From contig MVQY01000141.1 in NCBI GenBank assembly GCA_002067325.1, forward strand, positions 1-5,645: 5,645 nt of DNA. The letters run 5' to 3'. The position numbers and the translations under genes were made by a program. Positions 1-5,645 of the stretch are shown one piece after another. Position 1 is the first letter of the stretch. Each line of letters opens with the position of its first letter. Origin of the DNA: Methanobacterium sp. PtaU1.Bin097. GTDB lineage: Archaea; Methanobacteriota; Methanobacteria; Methanobacteriales; Methanobacteriaceae. The notes under the pieces are model-generated. The model was given only the letters and a program-made list of their open reading frames with translations, did no database searches and was not told the origin of the DNA.

Positions 1-2146
1 TGATGGTTCCTGTGTATTTTTTCCTTGTACTGCTTGTTTGGGGATTGGTGGTGTCAGTGGTGTAATAAATCACCGCACTGGTATCATCTGTGGTCAACTT
101 CACCTTCTGAGTGGTCTTATAGGAGCCGTTTGATAGATCGGCACTTGCAGTAGGCGCTATAGTGTCAACAGTGACTGAAACACCGACAGTGTACCCGGTA
201 ACTGTTGCGTTTACCTTGGCTGTTCCACTGGTGTTTCCGCCGGTCACAATTGTACTTGCTTTTCCTTTAGTAACTGTTGTACTTGTTATGGTGAGTGTCC
301 CCAGGGTGTAGTTGAAGTTTACTGGTAAATCAGGTATGCTTCCGGAACCAGAGGTGTCCTGATTTTTAGAGTTACGGGTCATATCCACCGTGATGGTAGA
401 CTTATCCCCTTTTTTCAACAGGTTATCACTGGCACTTACCTTCAACACGATCCATGGATCATGTACGGCGTGATTTCCACTTTGTGCTTCATAAATATCT
501 GCCTTCGCCGGTGCAACAGTACCATTTACATATACTGGGCTGTTGGTTCCCCACCAGTTATTTGCAGCATCCACACTGTTACCTGTGAACTTCAAACCAT
601 ACAATCCGTTGTCGTATATGTTGTTGAAGTGTATAGTGGAAGTTCCGTTATCCACGTTTATTCCGATATCGTTGCCTGTAACTGTGTTGCTGGTTATGGT
701 GGCGTTGCCCTTCACATGAACTCCCACATCATTACCTGTAACCTTGTTGCCTGTGATGGTAGCTTTACCATTCACATAAATTCCAGTATCGTTGTCTGTG
801 AAGGTGCTGTTAGTGATAGTGGCAGTGCCAGCCACGTAAACTCCGATTTTATTGTTTCTGATGGTGTTACGTGCGATGGTGGCGTTGATTGAGGGGGCTA
901 TGTAAATTCCATAGGAATTTGTTGCTCCTGTTATGATGAAGCCTTCTATCTGCGAATTATTCCCACCCGGTAGTATGCTGAACACTGGATTATTGGCATT
1001 TAAAGCTGTTATTATTATGTTTCCCTGTGCGATTAGTTTCAGTCTCTTGGTGATTTCCACGTTTTCTGTGTAGGTTTCCGGATAACCCTGGTTACCTACA
1101 TTGATTGTATCGCCATTTTGGGCATCGTCAACTGCAGCCTGGATGCTGTCGTAGTATTTACCGGTCCGTGTGTTGAACGGTCCAATAACCGTGATGTTAA
1201 TGGTCTTAGTTGAAGTGTAACTGGGCCATGAAACAGTGAGTTTCACAGTGTATTTGCCAGACTTCGTGTAGATGTGTGTGGGGTTCTGTTCAGTGGATGT
1301 TGTTCCATCACCGAAATCCCAGAGCCAATCGGTTATCAAGCCAAGTGATTTGTCATTGAACTCGACAGGTAATGGACGAAGACCTTCAGTTGTGTTAGCT
1401 GAAAAATTTGCCTGGTTCTTTGAGACCTCCGTTGAAAAATCATCTACATCAAAACAAGCACTGTTGACCAGCCATCGTATTGTTATGGTGTGAATTCCCG
1501 TGTAATTTGAAGTTGCAATGGTGTATTTTGTCCATGTATCAGATGTGGCTGAAAAGGTTCTTGAACTATTGCCAATGTAGACCTTGAACGGTGAGGTGGT
1601 CCCTTCTCCATAACCCCAGAAGGATATACTATCCACCAGGGTTAAGTCAACATTTTGCTGGACGAAATTCGTGTTTTGATTACCGTTTAAACCAAAATGA
1701 ACACCATACTGCCCACTATGACGTATTGTACTGCTGATACTTGTAGTAGAACCTGATATCCATCCATTTAAGTTGCCGCTTTCAAATCCCGGATTAGTGA
1801 ACCTGTTTTTAGCCGCTGAACCAAAAACCAATATATAATTGGTTTTTGTAATGGTGTCGTTGCCTGATGCATCAGCTACCGTTAGACTGACTGTGTATTT
1901 ACCCGCCTTCGTGTAATTATGCATTGGATTCTGACTTGTCGAATTATATCCATCGCCAAAGTCCCATAACCATGATGTAGGATTATCTGTGGATGTGTCA
2001 TTAAACTGAACACTCAACGGCGAAGTCCCATTAGTCACATTACTGGTGAAATCGGCTGATGGTGCCGCAGTTACAGCTCCAAGAGACGTAACACAAAGTA
2101 TGGCGAAAACTATGAGAAAAACAGATTTTCTCTTGTCTTTTAGCAT
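1..2146 (-). CDS. Secreted adhesin-like surface protein (PKD / beta-helix / Ig-like), C-terminus outside window
   Basis: The minus-strand frame is open from the ATG at 2146 to the left edge, giving 715 residues and no stop, so the protein is partial. Seen in order: a Sec signal peptide (positive start, hydrophobic core about 8-23, likely cleavage near A27/A28); PKD domain about 30-107 with WLWDFGDG at 59-66; a jelly-roll/carbohydrate-binding-like segment about 114-240 starting NPGFESG; second PKD about 245-321 with WLWDFGDG at 274-281; a right-handed parallel beta-helix of NosD type about 330-545 with four 20-residue coils and an NNWWG motif (529-533) typical of methanogen adhesin-like proteins; an Ig-like (Big_1-like) domain about 563-660; and the start of a chitobiase-C-like domain from about 662 (IYYTTD). 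About twenty N-x-S/T sequons suggest N-glycosylation. The start is set by GGAGGT (2151-2156) 4 nt before ATG. Inferred role: cell-surface adhesion or glycan binding; the wall anchor must lie beyond the window. Partner unknown. Confidence 0.9.
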   Translation of the reverse strand, partial: MLKDKRKSVFLIVFAILCVTSLGAVTAAPSADFTSNVTNGTSPLSVQFNDTSTDNPTSWLWDFGDGYNSTSQNPMHNYTKAGKYTVSLTVADASGNDTITKTNYILVFGSAAKNRFTNPGFESGNLNGWISGSTTSISSTIRHSGQYGVHFGLNGNQNTNFVQQNVDLTLVDSISFWGYGEGTTSPFKVYIGNSSRTFSATSDTWTKYTIATSNYTGIHTITIRWLVNSACFDVDDFSTEVSKNQANFSANTTEGLRPLPVEFNDKSLGLITDWLWDFGDGTTSTEQNPTHIYTKSGKYTVKLTVSWPSYTSTKTINITVIGPFNTRTGKYYDSIQAAVDDAQNGDTINVGNQGYPETYTENVEITKRLKLIAQGNIIITALNANNPVFSILPGGNNSQIEGFIITGATNSYGIYIAPSINATIARNTIRNNKIGVYVAGTATITNSTFTDNDTGIYVNGKATITGNKVTGNDVGVHVKGNATITSNTVTGNDIGINVDNGTSTIHFNNIYDNGLYGLKFTGNSVDAANNWWGTNSPVYVNGTVAPAKADIYEAQSGNHAVHDPWIVLKVSASDNLLKKGDKSTITVDMTRNSKNQDTSGSGSIPDLPVNFNYTLGTLTITSTTVTKGKASTIVTGGNTSGTAKVNATVTGYTVGVSVTVDTIAPTASADLSNGSYKTTQKVKLTTDDTSAVIYYTTDTTNPQTSSTRKKYTGTI
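647..886 (-). repeat. Four tandem 60-bp coding repeats (beta-helix coils)
   Basis: Residues 421-500 of the surface protein form four consecutive 20-residue units with the pattern xATIxxNxxxxNxxGxxVxG (421-440, 441-460, 461-480, 481-500). The DNA period is therefore 60 bp without indels. Units 3 and 4 are the most alike (KATITGNKVTGNDVGVHVKG against NATITSNTVTGNDIGINV); unit 1 is the most diverged. Each unit is best read as one turn of a parallel beta-helix with inward Ile/Val and Asn ladders. The flanking segments 400-420 and 501-533 continue the helix with less regular length. Confidence 0.85.
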
Positions 2147-2172
2147 CTTAACCTCCTTTTAATTGTTTCATC

Positions 2173-2190
2173 GGGTTCAAAAATTAACCC
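2173..2190. repeat. Small inverted repeat in the surface-gene leader
   Basis: GGGTT (2173-2177) and AACCC (2186-2190) are perfect complements separated by 8 nt. The element sits at or just after the inferred transcription start of the surface-protein gene, so it could be a short 5' leader hairpin or an operator half-site pair. Five base pairs in AT-rich DNA can arise by chance. Confidence 0.25.
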
Positions 2191-2199
2191 ATAAATAAT

Positions 2200-2227
2200 T
2201 GTCGACTAGTTAATATAAACATGTCGA
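2200..2227. repeat. TGTCGA direct repeats flanking a TATA box
   Basis: TGTCGA occurs at 2200-2205 and again at 2222-2227, 22 bp apart start to start (about two helical turns), bracketing the minus-strand TATA box at 2211-2219. The first copy also lies in the palindrome GTCGAC. The placement is what a repressor site competing with TATA-binding protein would look like, but no regulator family is recognised. Confidence 0.3.
2211..2219 (-). promoter_or_regulatory. Probable TATA box of the surface-protein gene
   Basis: On the minus strand this reads TTTATATTA, a good archaeal box A. With the usual 25-27 bp spacing, transcription would begin near 2189, leaving a leader of about 43 nt before the ATG at 2146 that includes the GGAGGT ribosome binding site. 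No other equally good TATA-like element lies at a suitable distance. The start point is inferred. Confidence 0.5.
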
Positions 2228-2292
2228 TATCAAGTTTTTAACTGTTGTTGATAAAATTTTTTAAACAAAAGAAATTTTAAATGAATATGGAA

Positions 2293-2302
2293 ATGTATAT
2301 AT
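2293..2302 (+). promoter_or_regulatory. Probable TATA box of the methyltransferase gene
   Basis: ATGTATATAT, preceded by the purine-rich GGAA that could act as a BRE element, lies 48 bp before the ATG at 2350. Typical archaeal spacing puts the transcription start near 2325 and gives a leader of about 25 nt that contains the AGGAG ribosome binding site (2336-2340). Confidence 0.55.
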
Positions 2303-2349
2303 CCACATTTCGAACAAACTAATAAAAAAACTAATAGGAGATAAAAGAT

Positions 2350-2964
2350 ATGTCATCAGATACTGGATTACACCCATCAAACGGCCACCGTATCCAAGGC
2401 AGGACTACAGAATCCTTTATAGACGCCCGGGATGTTATTTCTCGATTGGATCTTAAAGGAGACGAGGTGTTCATGGATGCGGGTTGTGGTGATGGGCACG
2501 TTACCATGGAAGCTTATGATATGATGGATGATACTGCAACTATCTATGCAGTGGATATTTACGGACCATCCATAGAGGACCTGGAAATTGACCTTAAAAA
2601 GGATGGGATCACTAACGTGATCCCTGTACAGTCCAATATAGTGGATAAAATCGCCATCGATGATGATGTTGTGGATATGTGCCTTATGATCAACGTATTC
2701 CACCACGTCGTATCCATGGAAAAAACAGATGAAGCCATCAGTGAACTTAAACGGGTTATAAAGCCCGGGGGCAAAATAGCGGTTATGGATTACAAGAAGG
2801 CGGATACAGGTTATGGTCCACCAGTTAAATTCAAGCGCAACCCTGAAGAACTGGAAGATATGTTCAATAAACACGGCCTGAAAATGGTTAAATTGGACAC
2901 TGAGGTGGGAGAAGACCTTGAAGGAGGAATTAAATCCCATTACCTGATAATATTTGAAAAATAA
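2350..2964 (+). CDS. Class I SAM-dependent methyltransferase, substrate unknown
   Basis: A complete 204-residue, single-domain Rossmann methyltransferase of the UbiE/Methyltransf_11-like kind, presumably cytosolic. Visible motifs are motif I FMDAGCGDGH (41-50) for SAM binding, the acidic D69 at the end of strand 2 (YAVDI) that should contact the SAM ribose, NVFHHV (115-120) after strand 4, and the post-motif III turn KPGG (138-141). The C-terminal part ends in a typical last beta strand (YLIIFEK). The ATG is supported by AGGAG at 2336-2340, 9 nt upstream. The gene has its own promoter and converges on the FmdE/transporter cluster. The substrate cannot be read from the sequence. It has only two cysteines (46, 111), which argues against a canonical arsenite methyltransferase. 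Small-molecule methylation is the general expectation for this family; protein or RNA substrates are not excluded. Confidence 0.88.
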   Translation: MSSDTGLHPSNGHRIQGRTTESFIDARDVISRLDLKGDEVFMDAGCGDGHVTMEAYDMMDDTATIYAVDIYGPSIEDLEIDLKKDGITNVIPVQSNIVDKIAIDDDVVDMCLMINVFHHVVSMEKTDEAISELKRVIKPGGKIAVMDYKKADTGYGPPVKFKRNPEELEDMFNKHGLKMVKLDTEVGEDLEGGIKSHYLIIFEK

Positions 2965-2967
2965 ATA

Positions 2968-3010
2968 CATCTTTGAGATGCCAATTTTTTAGAAACTTTT
3001 TTTTATTTTT
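2968..3010 (+). terminator. Hairpin plus T-tracts after the methyltransferase gene
   Basis: Just after the TAA (2962-2964) there is a 5-bp stem CATCT/AGATG with a 3-nt loop (2968-2980), then T runs at 2985-2990, 2997-3004 and 3006-3010. Archaeal RNA polymerase terminates on U-tracts alone, so this is a credible plus-strand terminator. The opposing FmdE gene ends at 3043 and has no matching T-tract on its own strand here. Confidence 0.6.
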
Positions 3011-3042
3011 CTCTGATTAATATGATTTAATTTTAATTTTTA

Positions 3043-3615
3043 CTATTCTAAAAGCTGATAATATGATTTATCGAAGCATGAAGTACAATAGGCACGTCCA
3101 CCCCTGATATGGTGTTTTCCGTCCATCACAACTTCACCACAACCAGCGCATTTAACTATTTCCAGAGGTTTACCCGGTAAATCATTGGGGTCTATCTTAA
3201 CTGACACTTTTTGGATTTTAAACAGTTCTTCTCCTGGGGTTCTGGCTATCCTTTCGGTCAGTTCTTCTATTGATTCTCCAGGTTCTTCATCTTCGGAATC
3301 TTTTTTGTTAGCCCCCAGATCCACAACCCGTATTGCTTCACCGGTGTCGATGTTAACGAAGGTGGCTGCGAATTTACCGTAACCCATGGGTTTGAGGGAC
3401 TTTTTACCCAGAGAAGTCCTGGTAACGGACAGGATCGCGTCGGAGATGCATCGATCGATCTCTGTAAAGACAATCAACCTCTTATCCTTCTCACCTGGTG
3501 TCATTCCCATATGTTCCATTCCATGAATAGCGAGTTTTGTTCCCATCACTATTCCACCGCAGATATCGCCGTGGAATTCACCTGCCTTTTTTAATAGTTC
3601 CATATAGTCACTCAT
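3043..3615 (-). CDS. FmdE-family protein with C-terminal zinc ribbon
   Basis: A complete 190-residue protein of the FmdE family, named for a gene in the molybdenum formylmethanofuran dehydrogenase operon of Methanosarcina. The family is not a catalytic subunit of that enzyme and its biochemical job is unsettled. Seen: the N-terminal signature FHGDICGGIVMG (14-25), with H15 and C19 as candidate metal ligands; DRCISDAI (54-61) with C56; the conserved stretch SLGKKSLK (68-75) followed by GYGKFAATF; an acidic linker about 103-121; and a four-cysteine zinc ribbon (C156, C159, C177, C180) of the TRASH-like type. The ATG at 3615 is preceded by AGGTGA 4 nt upstream. It lies 73 bp downstream of the transporter ATPase on the same strand, with TATA-like sequence between, so it may be expressed both with the transporter and alone. 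Inferred role: metal-binding accessory or chaperone for the metal brought in by the neighbouring importer. Confidence 0.88.
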   Translation of the reverse strand: MSDYMELLKKAGEFHGDICGGIVMGTKLAIHGMEHMGMTPGEKDKRLIVFTEIDRCISDAILSVTRTSLGKKSLKPMGYGKFAATFVNIDTGEAIRVVDLGANKKDSEDEEPGESIEELTERIARTPGEELFKIQKVSVKIDPNDLPGKPLEIVKCAGCGEVVMDGKHHIRGGRAYCTSCFDKSYYQLLE

Positions 3616-3649
3616 TTTTTCACCTGTATTGTTTATTTTTTGAAATTAT

Positions 3650-3680
3650 TAAATATAACAATTACAATTCCCATATAAAA
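3650..3680 (-). promoter_or_regulatory. Candidate internal promoter for the FmdE gene
   Basis: In the 73-bp gap between the ATPase stop and the FmdE start, the minus strand carries two TATA-like sequences, TTTTATATGG (3680-3671) and TTATATTTAA (about 3657-3648). They predict starts near 3649 and 3628, either of which leaves a short leader containing the AGGTGA site. No T-tract terminator is seen after the ATPase, so read-through from upstream is also likely. Confidence 0.4.
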
Positions 3681-3688
3681 CATGTAAA

Positions 3689-4486
3689 TCATTCAACCGT
3701 TTTTATAGGGACGCAGACTTTCCGGTCGTATCCTATGTCCACTATCTCCACCTTGATACCGTACGCTTCTTCCATGTTACTCCCGGTTATGACTTCCTCT
3801 GGCCTTCCAATATCCATGAACCCACGGTCCTTCATTATGGCCACCTTATTGGATGATATGAATGCATGGTCCGGGAAGTGGGAGGTCATCACCACTGAAA
3901 GGCCATCGGAAGCTAATTTTGATATGACATCCAGTGTTTTCAGTTGATTGCCGAAGTCAAGGTGGCTGGTTGGCTCGTCCAGTATCAATATCTGGGGTTC
4001 CTGGGCTATAACCCTGGCGAAGAAGACTAATTGCTGTTCACCGCCACTTAATGAGGTGTAGGATTTATCCCTCATTTCATATAGTCCGAACTTCTTTAAG
4101 GCGTTTTCAGATATCTTATAATCCTCCTCGCCCACTGTTTCGAAGAAGTCCAGGTGGGGTGATCTGCCCATTAAAACCACGTCCAGTACACTGAAGGCGA
4201 AGGTGGGGATATGGCCCTGGGGGATGTAGCCGATGTTTCTGGCTATTTCCCTCTGATTTACGTCCTTGATGTTCCTGCCGTTGATGTAGACTGCACCCTC
4301 TTTGAGTTCGTGGAGTTTGTTTAAACATTTGATGAGAGTGGTTTTGCCGCAGCCGTTCGGCCCCAGTATACAGACCACGTCGCCTTTATCCACGGTTAGA
4401 TTGATTCCCTCAAAGATGTTCTCTACATCATCGTAAGAAAATGCGGCGTTTCTTATCTCCAGTACGTTCAATGGTTTCACCTCCAT
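3689..4486 (-). CDS. ABC transporter ATP-binding protein, FecE/BtuD/MolC type
   Basis: A complete nucleotide-binding subunit of 265 residues from the ATG, or 260 from the TTG discussed below. It hydrolyses ATP on the cytoplasmic face to drive the permease encoded upstream. Every motif is intact: Walker A GPNGCGKTT (42-50), Q-loop Q90, signature LSGGEQQ (146-152), Walker B LILILDEP region (D170, E171), D-loop SHLD (174-177) and switch H203. The switch histidine is in SHFPDHAF rather than the SHDLN common in siderophore and B12 ATPases, and the segment SVLDVVLMGRSPH (99-111) is close to what I recall of H. influenzae MolC. The length is normal for the family (about 250-270). The gene follows the permease after 38 bp and precedes FmdE. 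Substrate assignment (molybdate/tungstate against iron chelate or corrinoid) is inference; ABC ATPase identity is certain. Confidence 0.95.
   Translation of the reverse strand: MEVKPLNVLEIRNAAFSYDDVENIFEGINLTVDKGDVVCILGPNGCGKTTLIKCLNKLHELKEGAVYINGRNIKDVNQREIARNIGYIPQGHIPTFAFSVLDVVLMGRSPHLDFFETVGEEDYKISENALKKFGLYEMRDKSYTSLSGGEQQLVFFARVIAQEPQILILDEPTSHLDFGNQLKTLDVISKLASDGLSVVMTSHFPDHAFISSNKVAIMKDRGFMDIGRPEEVITGSNMEEAYGIKVEIVDIGYDRKVCVPIKTVE
4477..4484 (-). promoter_or_regulatory. Perfect ribosome binding site GGAGGTGA inside the first codons of the ATPase
   Basis: GGAGGTGA, a full match to the archaeal anti-Shine-Dalgarno, begins on the G of the ATG at 4486-4484 and ends 5 nt before an in-frame TTG at 4471-4469. 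Starting there gives MNVLEIRNAAFSY, which fits the usual N-terminus of this ATPase family better than the five extra residues. The ATG has its own weaker site, GAGGA (4500-4496), 9 nt upstream. The TTG is my preferred start; the ATG is kept as the outer boundary. Confidence 0.55.
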
Positions 4487-4507
4487 TTTCTTTAATCCTC
4501 AATAACT

Positions 4508-4521
4508 GTATATAATTATAC
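4508..4521. promoter_or_regulatory. AT-rich inverted repeat between permease and ATPase genes
   Basis: GTATA and TATAC (4508-4512 and 4517-4521) are separated by 4 nt. The site fills part of the 38-bp gap and resembles a TATA box on the minus strand (AATTATATAC). A transcript from it would begin near 4487, right at the ATPase start region. It may be an internal promoter, a weak operator or simply AT-rich spacer. Confidence 0.25.
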
Positions 4522-4524
4522 CCA

Positions 4525-5586
4525 TTATACCCACCTACCGTGCCCTTTTCTTAAGAGATACAGGAAGAAGGGCGCTCCAATGAGGGCGGTTAAGATACCT
4601 ATAGGGACTTCGGTGATGAGTATCGTCCGGGAGATGTTGTCCACCAGTAATAGGAAGGCAGCTCCCAGGCATATGGTGGCGGGTAGTAAATTTTTATGGT
4701 CGGGGCCGACCAGTATACGGCTGATATGGGGTATGACCAGTCCAACCCATCCGATTATTCCGCTTATGGATACGGCGGCTGCGGTTATCAGAGTGCAGCA
4801 GCATATGATTATGAATCTCAGTTTTCCTGTCTCCAGTCCCAGGGATTGGGCTTCTTCATCGCCCATGGCCAGGATATTCAGTCTCCATCTTAAAATGAAC
4901 AGTATGGTTATCCCCAGGATTATGGGGATTGATGCTATGAACACCTCGTTATTGTCCACGGCGGAGATGCTTCCCATCAGCCAGTAAACGATTTGGGGTA
5001 GCTTTTCATAGGGATCGGCCATGTATTTGCACAGGGAAACCAGCGCCCCAAAGAGGGAGCCGATGGCCATACCACTCAGGACCATGCCCAGTATCTGGGA
5101 GCTTTTAATGGAGCGTCCGATGATGTAGGTTAGGGTAACCGCCACCAGGCCCCATACAAATGCTGAAGCCTGTGTGACCAGGGGTATTCCTATTAATATA
5201 ATTGCTATGGCAGCTCCAAACCCGGATCCGGCGGATACACCCAGTATATCTGGTGAGACCAGGGGGTTTTTGAACGTGCCCTGAAAGGCAGCCCCCGCAA
5301 CAGATAATGCCGCTCCTACCAGAATAGCTGCTACTATACGTGGTAGTCTGATGTCCCAGACGATGGTAGTTGCTGTTGCAGAGACCTGTAAAGAAGGGAA
5401 GACCTTGGCCAGTATGGTCATTACCACTTCTACTGGAGTTAACGGATATCTGCCTATGAGAAATGAAAGGAAGAATATAAAGATGGGCAGTAAGATCAGG
5501 ATGGTGTTCACTGACCATCTCCTGGTGCTACCGTCAATGGATAATTTTCCTTTTATACTTTCTATCATAGCTGTCCATCCCTGCAT
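4525..5586 (-). CDS. ABC transporter permease, FecCD/BtuC/MolB type
   Basis: A complete 353-residue polytopic membrane protein of the FecCD family. It forms, as a homodimer, the translocation channel of a binding-protein-dependent importer for metal chelates, vitamin B12 or oxyanions. Seen: a cytoplasmic N-terminus of about 27 residues; a first membrane helix about 28-46; the family block RLPRIVAAILVGA (80-92) followed by FQGTFKNPLVSPDILG (101-116); about ten hydrophobic segments overall; the cytoplasmic coupling region GDEEAQSLGLETGK (242-255) that contacts the ATPase; and GWVGLVIPHISR (279-290). Three successive cysteines (262-264) lie in a membrane helix. The ATG at 5586 has no ribosome binding site; M7 (5568) is preceded by AGGGATGGA and is an equally possible start. 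No TATA box precedes the gene within the window, so it is probably transcribed from a gene further upstream. Substrate unknown from the sequence. Confidence 0.95.
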   Translation of the reverse strand: MQGWTAMIESIKGKLSIDGSTRRWSVNTILILLPIFIFFLSFLIGRYPLTPVEVVMTILAKVFPSLQVSATATTIVWDIRLPRIVAAILVGAALSVAGAAFQGTFKNPLVSPDILGVSAGSGFGAAIAIILIGIPLVTQASAFVWGLVAVTLTYIIGRSIKSSQILGMVLSGMAIGSLFGALVSLCKYMADPYEKLPQIVYWLMGSISAVDNNEVFIASIPIILGITILFILRWRLNILAMGDEEAQSLGLETGKLRFIIICCCTLITAAAVSISGIIGWVGLVIPHISRILVGPDHKNLLPATICLGAAFLLLVDNISRTILITEVPIGILTALIGAPFFLYLLRKGHGRWV

Positions 5587-5645
5587 CAGTGGGAGTATTC
5601 TATTGTGATCTTAGTTTATCATGGAAGAGTCCATACCAGATTCTT
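5587..5645 (-). other. Flank upstream of the permease; possible 3' end of an upstream gene
   Basis: All three minus-strand frames are open from the right edge and then stop at 5621-5619 (TGA), 5613-5611 (TAA) or 5602-5600 (TAG). One of them may be the tail of the gene before the permease, for which a substrate-binding protein would be the expected product. The frame ending at 5600 (RIWYGLFHDKLRSQ) stops 13 nt before the permease ATG, but 14 residues are too few to choose a frame or identify a family. Confidence 0.2.

Noticed and set aside
647..886. Regular repeats as a possible CRISPR array
   Set aside because: The period is an exact multiple of three, there is no unique-spacer and identical-repeat alternation, and the translation is a continuous beta-helix.
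461..892. Plus-strand open frame of 143 residues
   Set aside because: It is antisense to the beta-helix repeats of the surface protein; its apparent repetition mirrors the 60-bp units, and it has no ribosome binding site or family resemblance.
2350..2964. Methyltransferase as an arsenite methyltransferase
   Set aside because: Only two cysteines are present, one of them inside the SAM motif; canonical enzymes need conserved arsenic-binding cysteines.
2377..2970. Minus-strand open frame of 197 residues opposite the methyltransferase
   Set aside because: The plus-strand frame has all methyltransferase motifs, a TATA box and a ribosome binding site; the minus frame has none and looks like a mirror translation.
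4580..4987. Plus-strand open frame within the permease gene
   Set aside because: It lies entirely antisense to a complete, motif-bearing FecCD permease and shows no recognisable domain.
5584..5588. TGATG as a stop/start overlap joining the permease to an upstream gene
   Set aside because: The frame carrying this TGA is already closed by TGA and TAA about 30 nt earlier, so it cannot be the end of a longer upstream gene.

Overview
The window looks like a methanogenic archaeon of the order Methanobacteriales, most plausibly Methanobacterium or a close relative. This rests on four things seen in the sequence. There is a secreted adhesin-like protein with PKD domains, a NosD-type beta-helix, an NNWWG motif and a chitobiase-C-like domain. 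There is an FmdE-family protein. There are archaeal TATA boxes 20-45 bp upstream of starts, and GGAGGTGA-type ribosome binding sites. No species can be fixed from the sequence alone.

Layout. Positions 1-2146 (minus strand) hold the first 715 residues of a large surface protein that has no stop codon and runs off the left edge. Positions 2147-2349 are a 203-bp divergent promoter region with one recognisable TATA box for each direction. Positions 2350-2964 (plus) hold a small class I SAM-dependent methyltransferase, followed by a short hairpin and T-tracts. It converges on a minus-strand cluster that reads, in transcription order, FecCD-type permease (5586-4525), FecE-type ATPase (4486-3689) and FmdE-like protein (3615-3043). 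The 59 bases upstream of the permease contain no start of a gene and probably the tail of an earlier one outside the window, which I would expect to be the substrate-binding protein.

How the genes fit together. Permease and ATPase make the membrane and motor parts of a binding-protein-dependent importer of the cobalamin/siderophore/molybdate (BtuCD-like) fold. Next to FmdE, named after the molybdenum formylmethanofuran dehydrogenase operon, the most attractive reading is an importer of molybdate, tungstate or another metal chelate that supplies a metalloenzyme of the methanogenic pathway, with FmdE as a metal-binding accessory. The ATPase resembles the H. influenzae MolC protein, as I remember it, in its Q-loop and signature region. 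This is inference: iron-siderophore or corrinoid uptake is not excluded. The methyltransferase has its own promoter and opposite direction, so a link to the transporter is only positional.

The surface protein is ordinary accessory material for this group but structurally rich: signal peptide, PKD, jelly-roll-like segment, PKD, four exact-length 60-bp coil repeats in a beta-helix, Ig-like domain, then a chitobiase-C-like domain.
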